Source: Kluyvera cryocrescens NBRC 102467 (GTDB taxonomy: Bacteria > Pseudomonadota > Gammaproteobacteria > Enterobacterales > Enterobacteriaceae). Taken from it: a stretch of DNA of 41,743 nucleotides. The translations under genes were made by a program, and so were the position numbers. Below are positions 22,313 through 33,286 of the stretch, one piece after another. Where the stretch lies: positions 1-41,743 of the forward strand of contig NZ_BCTM01000033.1 of assembly GCF_001571285.1 (NCBI RefSeq), written 5' to 3'. Under the pieces are notes generated by a model. It made no database searches. It saw nothing but the letters and a program-made list of their open reading frames with translations, and was not told the DNA's origin. How positions within the stretch are numbered: the stretch's first letter is position 1; each line of letters begins with the position of its first letter.

Positions 22313-22336
22313 CAAAAAACCCGCTGTGCGGGTTTT
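22313..22336 (-). terminator. Terminator of the diguanylate cyclase gene
   Basis: AAAACCCGC pairs with GCGGGTTTT around a three-base loop and runs into TTTTTTG on the minus strand, 20 bases after the cyclase stop codon. Confidence 0.88.
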
Positions 22337-22355
22337 CGGTGGGTAGCGTTTAGAC

Positions 22356-23897
22356 TCAGGTGATAGATGTCCGCAAGATGCGGTTTTTTCCCTGACGTTT
22401 GGCTTTATAAAGCGCTTCGTCGACGCTGGAGACCAGATGTTCCAGCGTCTCCATATGCCATTCACCCAACCCGGCGCTGAAGGTCACGTTCAGCCCTTCT
22501 TCACGCCAGGTACGATTTGCGACGTTGATCCGCCACAGCTCCAGCAGCGCGCCGGCCTGTTCAACGTGCTCTGCGGTAAAGATAATGGCGAACTCCTCGC
22601 CGCCGTAGCGGTAAAGGGAAAGCCCATGCGTTTGCAGAATAGTGATGCCTTCACGGGCAACATTACGCAGCACGATATCACCGCTAAGATGACCCCAGGT
22701 ATCATTGATAGATTTGAAGTTATCAATATCGACGAGCGCTAGCGCGAAGGGCTGATGTTCGTTCATCAGCGTAGAAATATCCGTATCGAACGCCCAGCGG
22801 TTTTTGCACCCGGTGAGCGAATCTACCGTGGCCTGCCGGACATAGGCGCGTTCGCGTTCCTTATTGGTTTCAATCGCTTTATGCAGCATCACTTCAATCC
22901 CCGGTGCATGCCGGGTGTCGCCGGTTTTAATGGCGTTGATGATATTCATCAGGATGCCACGAGAAGCATGACGCAGGTATAAACCAAAGGTAATGATGAT
23001 GATTCCCGCCAGCGCAAACCCCCAACTGACGATAATGCTCTCATGCTGCGCCAACTGACTCATGGTTTCGTCAGAGACTTTATAGATGACAAACCAATCC
23101 GGATTGGTAAAGGAGTAATAGTAGTACCAGGTTTGGCTAGGTTTATCGAAAAATTCCCCTTCACCCGCCGTCATGCCGGTCAGTAGCTTATCAGAGACCA
23201 CGGTTTGGAAAAGCTTACCGCTATCGGGATGCAGCAGTGCCTGGCCCTGTCGATTGACGACAAAAAATTCCCCAGGCACCGGCGATTTCATCTGACGCAG
23301 GGTATGGCTCATCGCGGACAAATCGAAGTGGAATGCCAGCGTACCCTTAAGTTTTCCATCCGCAGAGATAACCGGTTTGGACAGCGTCACGGTCTGCTGT
23401 TTGGTGAAAAAATCAATATAGGGCTGAGTGTAGCGGCTGAAGATCCCAACATCCCCCTGGTGAACAAACCAAGGGCGGCTCGTGGCATCGAAGGCATGGG
23501 TGTCGGGGCGCTCTACCGCCTGCGGAGCCCGAAGATAGTGGCCTGACGTATCGGCGACGGAAAGGGATGAAACGGTCGGCATCATCGACAGTAGCTGCAT
23601 CATGGTTTGCAGCCCTTTATCGGGGTTGATATTCACGATGTTATTTAACTCGTCGTTACGGGCTAAATAGGTGGCGGCACGGCCGAGGATGTAATCATTC
23701 TCGTGCAGAATGGACTCGGTGTAGTTAACGGCAAGATTATGGGTGAAATTGCGGTTGATATTATGATAATCGCGGATGGTATCGTTGCGCTGGATAACGG
23801 TAACAAGCGAGGCGATGAGAATGAAACTCAGGATAATTCCCGCAAAACTAATAAAGATTGGTGCCGTAAAAGATAGTTTTCTGCCGCTATGTTGCAT
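22356..23897 (-). CDS. Membrane diguanylate cyclase with periplasmic Cache-type sensor domain
   Basis: This 513-aa protein should make cyclic di-GMP from two GTP. It has a first membrane segment (about 13-35), a large periplasmic region (36-285) with the look of a double Cache sensor (SRPWFVHQGD, SKPVISADGKLKGTLAFHFDL), a second membrane segment (286-308), a linker, and a GGDEF domain from about 355. The active-site loop is GGEEF (432-436), so it should be catalytic. The inhibitory-site RxxD expected five residues before it is Thr423...Leu426, so product inhibition is probably lost. Start ATG 23897 has GGAATGGAAA upstream. It stands alone with its own promoter and terminator. I cannot match it to a named E. 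coli cyclase. Confidence 0.9.
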   Translation of the reverse strand: MQHSGRKLSFTAPIFISFAGIILSFILIASLVTVIQRNDTIRDYHNINRNFTHNLAVNYTESILHENDYILGRAATYLARNDELNNIVNINPDKGLQTMMQLLSMMPTVSSLSVADTSGHYLRAPQAVERPDTHAFDATSRPWFVHQGDVGIFSRYTQPYIDFFTKQQTVTLSKPVISADGKLKGTLAFHFDLSAMSHTLRQMKSPVPGEFFVVNRQGQALLHPDSGKLFQTVVSDKLLTGMTAGEGEFFDKPSQTWYYYYSFTNPDWFVIYKVSDETMSQLAQHESIIVSWGFALAGIIIITFGLYLRHASRGILMNIINAIKTGDTRHAPGIEVMLHKAIETNKERERAYVRQATVDSLTGCKNRWAFDTDISTLMNEHQPFALALVDIDNFKSINDTWGHLSGDIVLRNVAREGITILQTHGLSLYRYGGEEFAIIFTAEHVEQAGALLELWRINVANRTWREEGLNVTFSAGLGEWHMETLEHLVSSVDEALYKAKRQGKNRILRTSIT

Positions 23898-24272
23898 ATG
23901 GTTTCCATTCCTGAGAACAAATTGCAGAGGAAGGATGGGTATAACACTGCAATTTCTAACGTCGGTCTGTGCAGGGAAATTATAGTCTACGGGTATAGCT
24001 ATGGATATTTAACGCACGTTTAAAATTATACGTGATTACCCTTGGTAAGAGTATGTGATCTGCACCGTTAGATTAAATTGCGAAGAGCAGCGATCTTTTT
24101 ATGGTTTCTTTGCTTTGTGATTGGGCAGGGTAGCAGAGGAAGAAGGCGCTACCCTGGTCAGCTCAGATAGCCAACCTGGGCAGCGTAGAATGTGGCGTGC
24201 CGTTGAACAATGCCTGTGTCTCGCCTCTGCGAGGCGCTGTCCAGAGGGTTTATCGCCGTTGCGGAAATTTCA
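23898..24272. other. Intergenic region: cyclase promoter and leader, and thiH downstream region
   Basis: On the minus strand, TATAAT (23979-23984) is a plausible cyclase -10 with a weak -35 (TATCCA), giving a leader of about 75 bases. That leader holds an inverted repeat AAATTGCAG/CTGCAATTT (23919-23927 with 23947-23955). Near thiH are two hairpins without T runs: 24126-24134 with 24148-24156, and 24222-24227 with 24231-24236. No clear intrinsic terminator for the thi operon is visible, so it may end with Rho. No gene is seen. Confidence 0.55.
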
Positions 24273-25403
24273 TTAGAGCTGCGAGGTGCGTCCCAGCCAG
24301 CTATCCCAATCTTTCCATACCGGCTGCAGCCCACGCGCCGTTAACGCGCTGGCCACTTCAACGGGTGTGCGCGCATCGTGCGGTGAAAACTGCTCAAGTT
24401 CAGGCCTCTCGTCGGCATAGCCGCCGGGCTGCGTTTTTGAGAAAGCGCTAACGTTGTTGATGGCCAGTGGGATCACATGGTCGCGGAACCACGGCGATTC
24501 GCGGGTTGAGAGCGACAGTTCGGTATCCGGAGAGAATAACCGGAAGGCGCAAATCACCTGTACCAGCTGGCGCTCATCCATCAGCGAAGCCGGCTCAATA
24601 CCGCCCGCGCATGGACGCAGACGCGGGAACGAGATTGAATAGCGGCTTTGCCAGTAGCGCTGCTGCAGCCACAGCAGATGCTCGGCAACCATAAAGCAGT
24701 CTACCCGCCAGCTATCCGAAAGCCCAATCAGTGCGCCGAGCCCGATTTTATCGATACCGGCCTGACCCAGCCTGTCCGGGGTGTCCAGACGCCAGAAGAA
24801 ATCCTGCTTTTTCCCTTTCAGGTGATGCTGAGCGTACATGCCTTCGTGATAGGTCTCCTGATACACCATCACTCCGTCAAGCCCCAACGTTTTCAGCTCG
24901 CCGTACTCTTCGGTGGACAGCGGCTGAACTTCCATGTGCAGAGAAGCGAACTGACGGCGAATATCCGGCAAGTGGCGGCGGAAATAGTCCATCCCGACTT
25001 TTCCCTGATGCTCACCGGTGACCAACAGCAGATGTTCAAACCCTAAAGCCCGAATGGCATCGCACTCGCGGGCAATCTCAGCTTCATCCAGCGTCTTACG
25101 CTTGATGCGGTTGCTCATGGAAAAGCCGCAGTAGGTGCAGTCGTTGGCGCACAGGTTGGAGAGATACAGCGGTACGTAAAAACTGACGGTATTGCCAAAA
25201 CGCTGACGGGTCAGCTTCTGCGCCCGCTGCGCCAGCGGTTCAAGGTAGTCGGCGGCGGCGGGGGAGAGAAGCGCCATCAGGTCATCGCGGTTAAGCGCTG
25301 AGGCGTTAAGCGCCCGTTCGACGTCGGCTGCGGTTTTACCGTTGATGCGTAGACGGATGTCATCCCACTCCAGCTCCCGCCAGCGGTCAGTGAAGGTTTT
25401 CAT
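24273..25403 (-). CDS. thiH: 2-iminoacetate synthase ThiH (radical SAM tyrosine lyase)
   Basis: ThiH cleaves tyrosine with S-adenosylmethionine to give dehydroglycine and p-cresol; dehydroglycine feeds thiazole formation by ThiG. The 376-aa protein (E. coli 377) carries the radical SAM cluster motif CANDCTYC, with Cys85, Cys89 and Cys92 binding the [4Fe-4S] cluster. Presence of ThiH and not ThiO fits facultative anaerobes. Last gene of the thi operon; overlaps thiG by four bases. Confidence 0.96.
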   Translation of the reverse strand: MKTFTDRWRELEWDDIRLRINGKTAADVERALNASALNRDDLMALLSPAAADYLEPLAQRAQKLTRQRFGNTVSFYVPLYLSNLCANDCTYCGFSMSNRIKRKTLDEAEIARECDAIRALGFEHLLLVTGEHQGKVGMDYFRRHLPDIRRQFASLHMEVQPLSTEEYGELKTLGLDGVMVYQETYHEGMYAQHHLKGKKQDFFWRLDTPDRLGQAGIDKIGLGALIGLSDSWRVDCFMVAEHLLWLQQRYWQSRYSISFPRLRPCAGGIEPASLMDERQLVQVICAFRLFSPDTELSLSTRESPWFRDHVIPLAINNVSAFSKTQPGGYADERPELEQFSPHDARTPVEVASALTARGLQPVWKDWDSWLGRTSQL

Positions 25404-26170
25404 ACCAGCGCCTCCAGAAAACCGGTCAGTGGGCTGGTGGCGATCGCCTGCATGCTTCGACTGCCCGGCACTGCCTGACGCGCCAGGAGTCCCGCCTCAA
25501 CCGCCAGACGGAAGGCCGTGGCCATCATGACCGGATCGTCGGCCACGGCAATGGCGGTGTTAACCAATACCGCATCGGCCCCCATCTCCAGCGCCTGAGT
25601 GGCATGACTCGGCACACCGATCCCGGCATCCACCACCACCGGCACGGTGGCCTGCTGAATGATGATCTCCAGCATCGCGCGCGTTTCCAGCCCCTGATTA
25701 GAGCCGATGGGCGCGCCAAGCGGCATCACCGCCGCACAGCCCACTTCCTCCAGCCGTTTGCACAGCACCGGGTCGGCGCCACAGTAGGGCAGTACCACAA
25801 ACCCTTGTTTGACCAATGCTTCGGCGGCTTTCAGCGTTTCGATAGGATCCGGCAGCAGCCAGCGGGCATCGGGGTGAATTTCCAGCTTCAGCCAGTGGGT
25901 TCCCAGCGCTTCACGCGCTAACTGAGCGGCAAAAATCGCTTCTTCGGCGGTTTTGGCGCCGGAGGTGTTGGGCAGCAGCGTAACCCCCGCCTCAACTAAT
26001 GGCGCCAGAATGGCATCGTTGTGCTGACGTAAATCTACCCGCTTCATCGCTAGCGTTACCAACTGGCTACCCGAGGCGCGAATCGCGTCAACCATCAACT
26101 GCGATGAGGCAAATTTTCCCGTACCGGTGAACAGATGTGAATCAAACGTCTTATCGGCAATGCGTAACAT
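25400..26170 (-). CDS. thiG: Thiazole synthase ThiG
   Basis: ThiG condenses 1-deoxy-D-xylulose 5-phosphate, dehydroglycine and the ThiS thiocarboxylate to the thiazole phosphate of thiamin. It is a (beta/alpha)8 barrel of 256 aa. Lys95 in [10 protein letters not shown] is the likely Schiff-base lysine, and the phosphate-binding segment [11 protein letters not shown] is present. It starts one base after thiS and overlaps thiH by four, so the complex subunits are translated together. Confidence 0.96.
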   Translation of the reverse strand: MLRIADKTFDSHLFTGTGKFASSQLMVDAIRASGSQLVTLAMKRVDLRQHNDAILAPLVEAGVTLLPNTSGAKTAEEAIFAAQLAREALGTHWLKLEIHPDARWLLPDPIETLKAAEALVKQGFVVLPYCGADPVLCKRLEEVGCAAVMPLGAPIGSNQGLETRAMLEIIIQQATVPVVVDAGIGVPSHATQALEMGADAVLVNTAIAVADDPVMMATAFRLAVEAGLLARQAVPGSRSMQAIATSPLTGFLEALV

Positions 26171-26171
26171 A

Positions 26172-26372
26172 TCAACCCCCTGCGATAACCTGAAAAAGCA
26201 GGATCTGGTCGCCTTCCTGCACGATGTGCTGTTCCCACTGCTCGCGCGGCAGGATCCGTTGATTCAGCGCCAGCGCGGTGCCCGGCTTCAGTTGATGAAG
26301 CTGGGCCAGCAGCGCGTTGACGGTTTGCCCTTCGGCACATTCGACGGGCTCGTCATTGAACTGAATCTGCAT
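26172..26372 (-). CDS. thiS: Sulfur carrier protein ThiS
   Basis: ThiS is a ubiquitin-fold carrier whose C-terminal Gly-Gly is adenylated by ThiF and converted to a thiocarboxylate that supplies thiazole sulfur. The frame is open far upstream, but that part lies inside thiF; ATG 26372 ([12 protein letters not shown]) gives 66 aa, the E. coli length, ending in VIAGG. It overlaps the thiF end by 20 bases. Confidence 0.95.
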   Translation of the reverse strand: MQIQFNDEPVECAEGQTVNALLAQLHQLKPGTALALNQRILPREQWEQHIVQEGDQILLFQVIAGG

Positions 26373-27111
26373 GACGCCCTCCGCATACCGGGCAGCCGAT
26401 TGCACGCCGCAGCGCCAGGCTGCGCCACTGGCTGGTTTTGCCGTCAAACAGGCGCAATTCCCCGCTGGGCGTCTCCATACCGCTGAGTAGCTTGAGGGCT
26501 TCCAGCGCCTGTAACGTACCCATGATGCCGACAACCGGGCCGATAATGCCTGCCGTTCGACAGTTGCGTTCTGGCTCGATATCGTCTGGCCACAGGCAGC
26601 GATAACAGCCCTGTTGCCACGGCGGCGCAATCACCATCAACTGACCGCCAAAACCGACCGCGCTGGCGGTGATTAGCGGTTTACTCAGCGCCACGCAGGC
26701 GGCGTTAATTTGCTGGCGAGTCGCCATGTTGTCGGTGCAATCCAGCACGACGTCAGCCTGTTCTACCGCATGGCGAAGTGCGTCGCCGGTTAAACGTTGC
26801 TGAAGCACCACCAGTTCGATATCGGGGTTGAATCGCGACAGCCTTTGCTGGGCAACCTGCGCTTTCGAACGCGCCACGTCATCGTTGGTAAACAGGATTT
26901 GCCGCTGCAGGTTGCTTAAATGCACATCGTCATCATCGGCCAGTACCAGCGTGCCGACTCCTGCACCGGCAAGATACAGCGCGGCCGGCGAGCCTAAACC
27001 ACCTAAACCCACGATGAGCACACGGCTGCCGAGCAGCTTTTGCTGGCCTTCTATCGCAATGTCACCCAGTAATATTTGGCGGCTGTAGCGCATAAAATCG
27101 CGGTCATTCAT
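26353..27111 (-). CDS. thiF: ThiS adenylyltransferase ThiF
   Basis: ThiF, an E1-like enzyme, adenylates the ThiS C-terminus and takes part in sulfur transfer. The 252-aa protein has the nucleotide-binding GLGGLGSP (35-42), zinc cysteines Cys169 and Cys172 and the CPVC pair near the C-terminus, and Cys184 in ERNCRTAG, the position of the catalytic cysteine of E. coli ThiF. It overlaps thiE by eight bases and thiS by 20. Confidence 0.96.
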   Translation of the reverse strand: MNDRDFMRYSRQILLGDIAIEGQQKLLGSRVLIVGLGGLGSPAALYLAGAGVGTLVLADDDDVHLSNLQRQILFTNDDVARSKAQVAQQRLSRFNPDIELVVLQQRLTGDALRHAVEQADVVLDCTDNMATRQQINAACVALSKPLITASAVGFGGQLMVIAPPWQQGCYRCLWPDDIEPERNCRTAGIIGPVVGIMGTLQALEALKLLSGMETPSGELRLFDGKTSQWRSLALRRAIGCPVCGGRHADSVQ

Positions 27112-27738
27112 CGCCCACTCCCGCTAATGCAAGCAGTTGCGCGGTAGCGCTACGCCAGTCCGCTGCTTGGGTGATCGCGCTGACGACGGCAATGCTGCCG
27201 ACGCCGGTTGCCAGAACGGCGGGGGCGCGTTCGAGGCTGATCCCACCGATGGCGACGGTGGGATAATCCGCCAGTCTTTCGATGTGGCTCGCCAACTGCG
27301 CCAGACCCTGCGGTGCGGACGGCATCTGCTTGGTTTGCGTCGGGAAGACATGGCCCAATGCGATATAAGACGGACGGGCGGCCAGCGCCACGTCAATCTC
27401 CATATCATCGTGGGTTGAGACCCCAAGGCGTAACCCCGCCGCCTGAATCGCTTTCAGGTCAGTTGTTTCGAGGTCTTCCTGGCCCAGATGAACGCCGTAA
27501 GCGCCGTGCTTTATCGCCAGTCGCCAGTAATCGTTGATGAACAAGCGGGCGTCGTAACGACGCCCCAGTTCAATGGCGGCAACAACGTCTGCTTCGACTT
27601 CGGCATCGCGCTTGTCTTTGATGCGCAGCTGGAGCGTGCGCACGCCGGCATCCAACAGGCGTGCAATCCACTCCACGCTATCGACGACCGGATAAAGCCC
27701 GAGGCGAAACGGCACGGTAGGGAAATCAGGCTGGTACA

Positions 27739-27739
<1 letters not shown>
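27104..27739 (-). CDS. thiE: Thiamin-phosphate synthase ThiE
   Basis: ThiE joins hydroxymethylpyrimidine diphosphate with thiazole phosphate to make thiamin phosphate. The 211-aa TIM-barrel protein equals E. coli in length and has the family motifs QLRIKDK (near 37-43), NDYW, HLGQEDL and the phosphate-binding AIGGIS. Its start codon shares one base with the thiC stop (TAATG), typical for coupled translation. Confidence 0.96.
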
Positions 27740-29640
<1,901 letters not shown>

Positions 29641-29694
29641 TCATTCCAAAAAAGTCAGGATATGGCTTGTCAGACGACGGATGAAGCAAGAGAT

Positions 29695-29823
29695 GATTAC
29701 ACTTCATCATTCAGGCTGCCTCTGCGTCGGCTGCCTTCGTTCACCCTAGTCTCTTACTCTAGTAAGCTCCTGAGGATCCTCTCAGTTGCCGCCTTGATGC
29801 AACTTGAATGATTTTGTGTAATC
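29695..29823. repeat. ERIC/IRU element in the thiC leader
   Basis: An imperfect palindrome of about 129 bp, bounded by GATTACAC (29695-29702) and GTGTAATC (29816-29823). Its centre, CTTACT-CT-AGTAAG followed by CTCCTGAGGATCC, and the flanking CACCCTAGTCT match the ERIC core with several changes. It lies between the TPP aptamer and the thiC start codon, so it is transcribed as part of the leader. It is clearly similar to the copy at 31343-31463 and more degenerate than it. Confidence 0.9.
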
Positions 29824-29828
29824 GGCAC

Positions 29829-29929
29829 GACTCTTGTTCCCTTCGCAGGTCTTAACCTGATCAGGTTCCGCGGATCCCGAATTAACGGTCTCAGCCCGTG
29901 CTTGCGCACTGGGCACTCCGACAAGAAGT
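29829..29929 (-). promoter_or_regulatory. TPP riboswitch (thi box)
   Basis: Read on the minus strand, the segment has the conserved TPP aptamer parts in order: GGAGTGCCC, GGGCTGAGACCGTTAATTC, GATCCGCGGAACCTGATC, AGGTTAAGACCTGCGAAGG and GAACAAG. It is nearly identical to the E. coli thiC aptamer. In E. coli thiamin pyrophosphate binding blocks translation start and promotes early termination; here the expression platform is altered by the ERIC element. Confidence 0.96.
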
Positions 29930-29955
29930 AACCTCAGATGAGAGGTAATGAATGT

Positions 29956-29984
29956 AAATTACTCGTTAATGCAGCAAATCTCAA
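29956..29984 (-). promoter_or_regulatory. Candidate promoter of the thi operon
   Basis: On the minus strand TTGAGA (29979-29984), a 17-base spacer and TAATTT (29956-29961) precede the riboswitch by about 20 bases. The -35 overlaps the rsd stop codon. TACATT a few bases on is an alternative -10. Confidence 0.5.
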
Positions 29985-30466
29985 GCCGGGCGTTTCAATT
30001 CACTCTGAGCAAGCGTATCAAAAGCCAGCATGATCAATTGGTCCTCCAGCCGGAAACGGGCCTCCAGCGCCTCGCCAATGTCAGACAGCGCCTGCTGAAA
30101 CTCGTAGCAGTTGTCCTGATCGATGGCGTTTTCGAGGGTCGAGTCGTAGAAATCCATAATCAGCTGCGTGTTAGCATCCAGCTGCGGCCAAATTTTCGTG
30201 GCGTTTAAAAGCGGACTGTCGCCTTCCATTTTATGGATAATACGTTCATAAATACTGAAATGACCGGCAGAAAGGTAGTCGACCAAACGCTGACAAAAAT
30301 CGTCGAGCGCTTTTTCGTTAAGACGCATGAAGGATTCTTTGCCAGGCTTAAGGCCAACAAGATTGTAGTAAGCCACGAGCAGATGCTTACGAATATTCAG
30401 CCAGCGGTCGACCAGTCTATGGTGTCCTTTTACACGCTCTGTCAGGCTCTCTAACTGGTTTAACAT
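29981..30466 (-). CDS. rsd: Regulator of sigma D (Rsd), anti-sigma-70 factor
   Basis: Rsd is a stationary-phase helical protein that binds free sigma-70 domain 4 and helps alternative sigma factors; in E. coli it also stimulates SpoT hydrolase when bound to HPr-free states. The 161-aa protein (E. coli 158) matches closely over VDRWLNIRKHLLVAYYNLVG and NEKALDDFCQ; the C-terminal tail (about the last 12 residues) differs in sequence and length. It lies upstream of thiC in the same direction and is divergent from nudC. Confidence 0.95.
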   Translation of the reverse strand: MLNQLESLTERVKGHHRLVDRWLNIRKHLLVAYYNLVGLKPGKESFMRLNEKALDDFCQRLVDYLSAGHFSIYERIIHKMEGDSPLLNATKIWPQLDANTQLIMDFYDSTLENAIDQDNCYEFQQALSDIGEALEARFRLEDQLIMLAFDTLAQSELKRPA

Positions 30467-30564
30467 AGGTTGACCCCCGCATCGTTAAGATTAATATCTG
30501 CTCACGTCAAAATGTAATAATAATGTTAATAACATGCCTGTGAAGCAAAGGTAGCGCAAGAGAT

Positions 30565-31338
30565 ATGGATCGTATAATTGAAAAATTGGATCGCGGCTGG
30601 TGGATCGTCAGCCATGAACAAAAATTATGGTTGCCTGGTGGTGAATTACCACATGGCGAAGCGGTAAATTTCGATCTTGTGGGTCAGCGCGCGCTGCAAA
30701 TCGGCGAATGGGAAGGATCGCCGGTATGGCTGGTTCAGCAATCGCGTCGCCACGATATGGGATCCGTAAGGCAAGTCCTCGATCAGGATGTCGGCCTGTT
30801 TCAGCTCGCGGGGCGCGGGGTACAGCTGGCGGAATTTTACCGTTCGCACAAATTCTGCGGCTATTGCGGCCATACCATGCACCCCAGCAAAACCGAATGG
30901 GCGATGCTTTGCAGCCACTGCCGTGAACGTTATTACCCACAGATTGCTCCCTGCATTATCGTCGCCATTCGCCGCAATGATTCCATTCTCCTGGCCCAGC
31001 ACGTCCGTCACCGTAACGGTGTGCATACCGTACTGGCCGGCTTCGTAGAAGTTGGCGAAACGCTGGAACAGGCGGTGGCGCGTGAGGTGATGGAAGAGAG
31101 CGGTATTAAAGTGAAAAATCTGCGCTATGTGACCTCTCAACCCTGGCCGTTCCCGCAATCACTGATGACCGCCTATATGGCGGACTACGACAGTGGTGAG
31201 ATTGTTATCGACCCGAAAGAGCTGCTGGAGGCCAACTGGTATCGCTACGACGATTTACCGCTGCTTCCACCGCCAGGCACCGTGGCGCGTCGGCTGATTG
31301 AAGATACCGTGGCAATGTGTCGGGCTGAATACGAGTGA
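30565..31338 (+). CDS. nudC: NAD-capped RNA hydrolase / NADH pyrophosphatase NudC
   Basis: NudC removes the NAD cap from RNA 5' ends and cleaves NAD(H) to NMN(H) and AMP. The 257-aa protein equals E. coli. Zinc is held by Cys98, Cys101, Cys116 and Cys119; the Nudix box GX5EX7REUXEEXG spans 159-181; the NADH-specific SQPWPFPQS motif follows. All catalytic parts are intact. An ERIC element starts five bases after its stop codon. Confidence 0.97.
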   Translation: MDRIIEKLDRGWWIVSHEQKLWLPGGELPHGEAVNFDLVGQRALQIGEWEGSPVWLVQQSRRHDMGSVRQVLDQDVGLFQLAGRGVQLAEFYRSHKFCGYCGHTMHPSKTEWAMLCSHCRERYYPQIAPCIIVAIRRNDSILLAQHVRHRNGVHTVLAGFVEVGETLEQAVAREVMEESGIKVKNLRYVTSQPWPFPQSLMTAYMADYDSGEIVIDPKELLEANWYRYDDLPLLPPPGTVARRLIEDTVAMCRAEYE

Positions 31339-31342
31339 CATG

Positions 31343-31463
31343 ACACCTCATCATTCAAATTGGCTCTTTGTTGGCTGCATTCATTCACCCCAGTCACTTA
31401 CTTCAGTAAGCTCCTGGGGATTCATTCATTTGCCGCCTTGATCCACTTTGAATGGTTTTGTGT
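31343..31463. repeat. ERIC/IRU element between nudC and hemE
   Basis: This 121-bp palindromic repeat is bounded by ACAC and GTGT. Its centre contains CCCCAGTCACTTACT and GTAAGCTCCTGGGGATTCA, an almost perfect match to the ERIC consensus that ERIC typing primers target. It fills most of the 160-base gap between nudC and hemE and ends 35 bases before the hemE start codon. Confidence 0.95.
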
Positions 31464-31498
31464 ATACACTGGGCGCATCAACGCTAAAGGAATGTAAA

Positions 31499-32563
31499 AT
31501 GACCGAACTCAAGAACGATCGTTATCTGCGTGCGCTGCTGCGCCAGCCCGTTGATGTGACTCCGGTATGGATGATGCGCCAGGCAGGCCGCTATTTACCG
31601 GAGTACAAAGCCACCCGCGCGCAGGCCGGCGATTTTATGTCGCTGTGTAAAAACGCCGAGCTGGCTTGTGAAGTGACGCTGCAGCCGCTGCGCCGCTATC
31701 CGCTTGATGCGGCGATCCTCTTCTCGGATATTCTCACCATCCCGGACGCGATGGGGCTGGGTCTCTATTTCGAAACCGGTGAAGGTCCGCGCTTTACCTC
31801 GCCAATCACCAGCAAAGCTGACGTAGACAAGCTGCCGATTCCGGATCCGGAAGGCGAGTTGGGCTACGTCATGAACGCCGTGCGCACCATTCGCCGCGAA
31901 TTGAAAGGCGAAGTGCCGCTGATTGGTTTCTCCGGTAGTCCGTGGACGCTGGCGACCTACATGGTGGAAGGTGGCAGCAGCAAAGCCTTTACCGTGATTA
32001 AAAAAATGATGTATGCCGATCCGAAAACGCTGCATCTGCTGCTGGATAAGCTGGCGAAAAGCGTCACCTTGTACCTAAACGCCCAGATTAAAGCGGGCGC
32101 GCAGTCGGTGATGATTTTTGATACCTGGGGCGGTGTGCTGACGGGGCGCGATTATCAGCAGTTCTCGTTGTACTACATGCATAAAATCGTCGACGGTCTG
32201 CTGCGTGAAAATGACGGCCGCCGCGTTCCGGTCACGCTGTTTACCAAAGGCGGCGGGCAGTGGCTGGAAGCGATGGCTGAAACCGGCTGCGACGCGCTGG
32301 GGCTCGACTGGACTACCGATATTGCCGATGCGCGACGCCGCGTGGGCCATAAGGTTGCGCTGCAGGGCAACATGGATCCGTCCATGCTCTACGCGCCAGG
32401 ACGGCGCATTGAAGAAGAGGTGGCGACGATCCTCGCCGGCTTCGGCGAAGGCGAAGGCCATGTCTTTAACCTTGGTCACGGCATCCATCAGGACGTGCCG
32501 CCGGAGCATGCGGGCGTCTTTGTGGAAGCGGTTCACCGTCTGTCGGCACCGTACCACCGTTAA
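31499..32563 (+). CDS. hemE: Uroporphyrinogen decarboxylase HemE
   Basis: HemE removes four acetate carboxyl groups from uroporphyrinogen III to give coproporphyrinogen III in heme synthesis. ATG 31499 follows AAAGGAATG and gives 354 aa with the E. coli N-terminus [10 protein letters not shown]; the longer frame from 31448 would read into the ERIC end. Family motifs [12 protein letters not shown] (near 25-36), [12 protein letters not shown] with the catalytic Asp near 86, and [16 protein letters not shown] are present. nfi starts three bases after its stop, so the two are cotranscribed. Confidence 0.97.
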   Translation: MTELKNDRYLRALLRQPVDVTPVWMMRQAGRYLPEYKATRAQAGDFMSLCKNAELACEVTLQPLRRYPLDAAILFSDILTIPDAMGLGLYFETGEGPRFTSPITSKADVDKLPIPDPEGELGYVMNAVRTIRRELKGEVPLIGFSGSPWTLATYMVEGGSSKAFTVIKKMMYADPKTLHLLLDKLAKSVTLYLNAQIKAGAQSVMIFDTWGGVLTGRDYQQFSLYYMHKIVDGLLRENDGRRVPVTLFTKGGGQWLEAMAETGCDALGLDWTTDIADARRRVGHKVALQGNMDPSMLYAPGRRIEEEVATILAGFGEGEGHVFNLGHGIHQDVPPEHAGVFVEAVHRLSAPYHR

Positions 32564-32566
32564 GAA

Positions 32567-33253
32567 ATGGGCATGGATCTCGCGTCGCTGCGCGTGCAGC
32601 AGCTTGAGCTGGCGAAATCGGTGTGCCGTGAGGATCGTGGATTAAGCGATCTTCCGCGGCTTATCGGCGGCGCCGACGTGGGATTCGAGCAGGGTGGTGA
32701 GGTCACGCGCGCAGCGATGGTGCTGCTGAAGTACCCCTCGCTGGAGCTGGTCGAATATCAGGTAGCGCGCATTGCCACCACCATGCCGTACATTCCCGGA
32801 TTTCTCTCGTTTCGCGAGACGCCTGCGCTGATGGCTGCATGGCAGTTGCTCTCACAAAAGCCTGACCTGCTATTCGTTGACGGCCACGGTATTTCTCACC
32901 CGCGCCGCCTTGGCGTGGCCAGCCATTTTGGCCTGCTGGTGGATGTTCCGACTCTTGGTGTGGCGAAAAAGCGTCTGTGCGGCCAATTTGAGCCGCTGGC
33001 GGCTGAACCCGGGGCGCTGGTGCCGCTGCTGGATAAAGGCGAACAGTTGGCCTGGGTTTGGCGCAGTAAAGCGCGCTGTAATCCGTTATTTATCTCAACG
33101 GGGCATTGCGTCAGCGTCGACAGCGCGCTGATCTGGGTGCAGCGTTGCATGAAGGGCTATCGCCTGCCGGAGCCCACGCGTTGGGCTGACGCGGTGGCAT
33201 CGGAACGCCCGGCATTTACGCGCCTTGCAGCAAAAGTGCCCCATATCAGGTAA
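32567..33253 (+). CDS. nfi: Endonuclease V (deoxyinosine 3' endonuclease)
   Basis: Nfi nicks DNA one phosphodiester beyond deoxyinosine to start repair of deaminated adenine. The 228-aa protein has the catalytic acidic residues Asp37 (GGADVGFEQ), Glu84 (SFRETPAL) and Asp105 (VDGHG), and the conserved [12 protein letters not shown]. The C-terminal tail is slightly longer than in E. coli. An ATG two codons in (32573) is an alternative start. Coupled to hemE. Confidence 0.95.
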   Translation: MGMDLASLRVQQLELAKSVCREDRGLSDLPRLIGGADVGFEQGGEVTRAAMVLLKYPSLELVEYQVARIATTMPYIPGFLSFRETPALMAAWQLLSQKPDLLFVDGHGISHPRRLGVASHFGLLVDVPTLGVAKKRLCGQFEPLAAEPGALVPLLDKGEQLAWVWRSKARCNPLFISTGHCVSVDSALIWVQRCMKGYRLPEPTRWADAVASERPAFTRLAAKVPHIR

Positions 33254-33286
33254 ACTGCGGTTAATTTCCGTATTTGAGAACTCATC

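Noticed and set aside
24126..24156. Hairpin CAGGGTAGC/GCTACCCTG as a thi operon terminator
   Set aside because: No T run on either strand after the stem and a 13-base loop; not a convincing intrinsic terminator.
24182..24250. A stop-terminated minus-strand stretch reading ...QALFNGTPHSTLPRLAI as a possible gene remnant downstream of thiH
   Set aside because: Only about 25 codons, no start, no recognised family; it could be chance.
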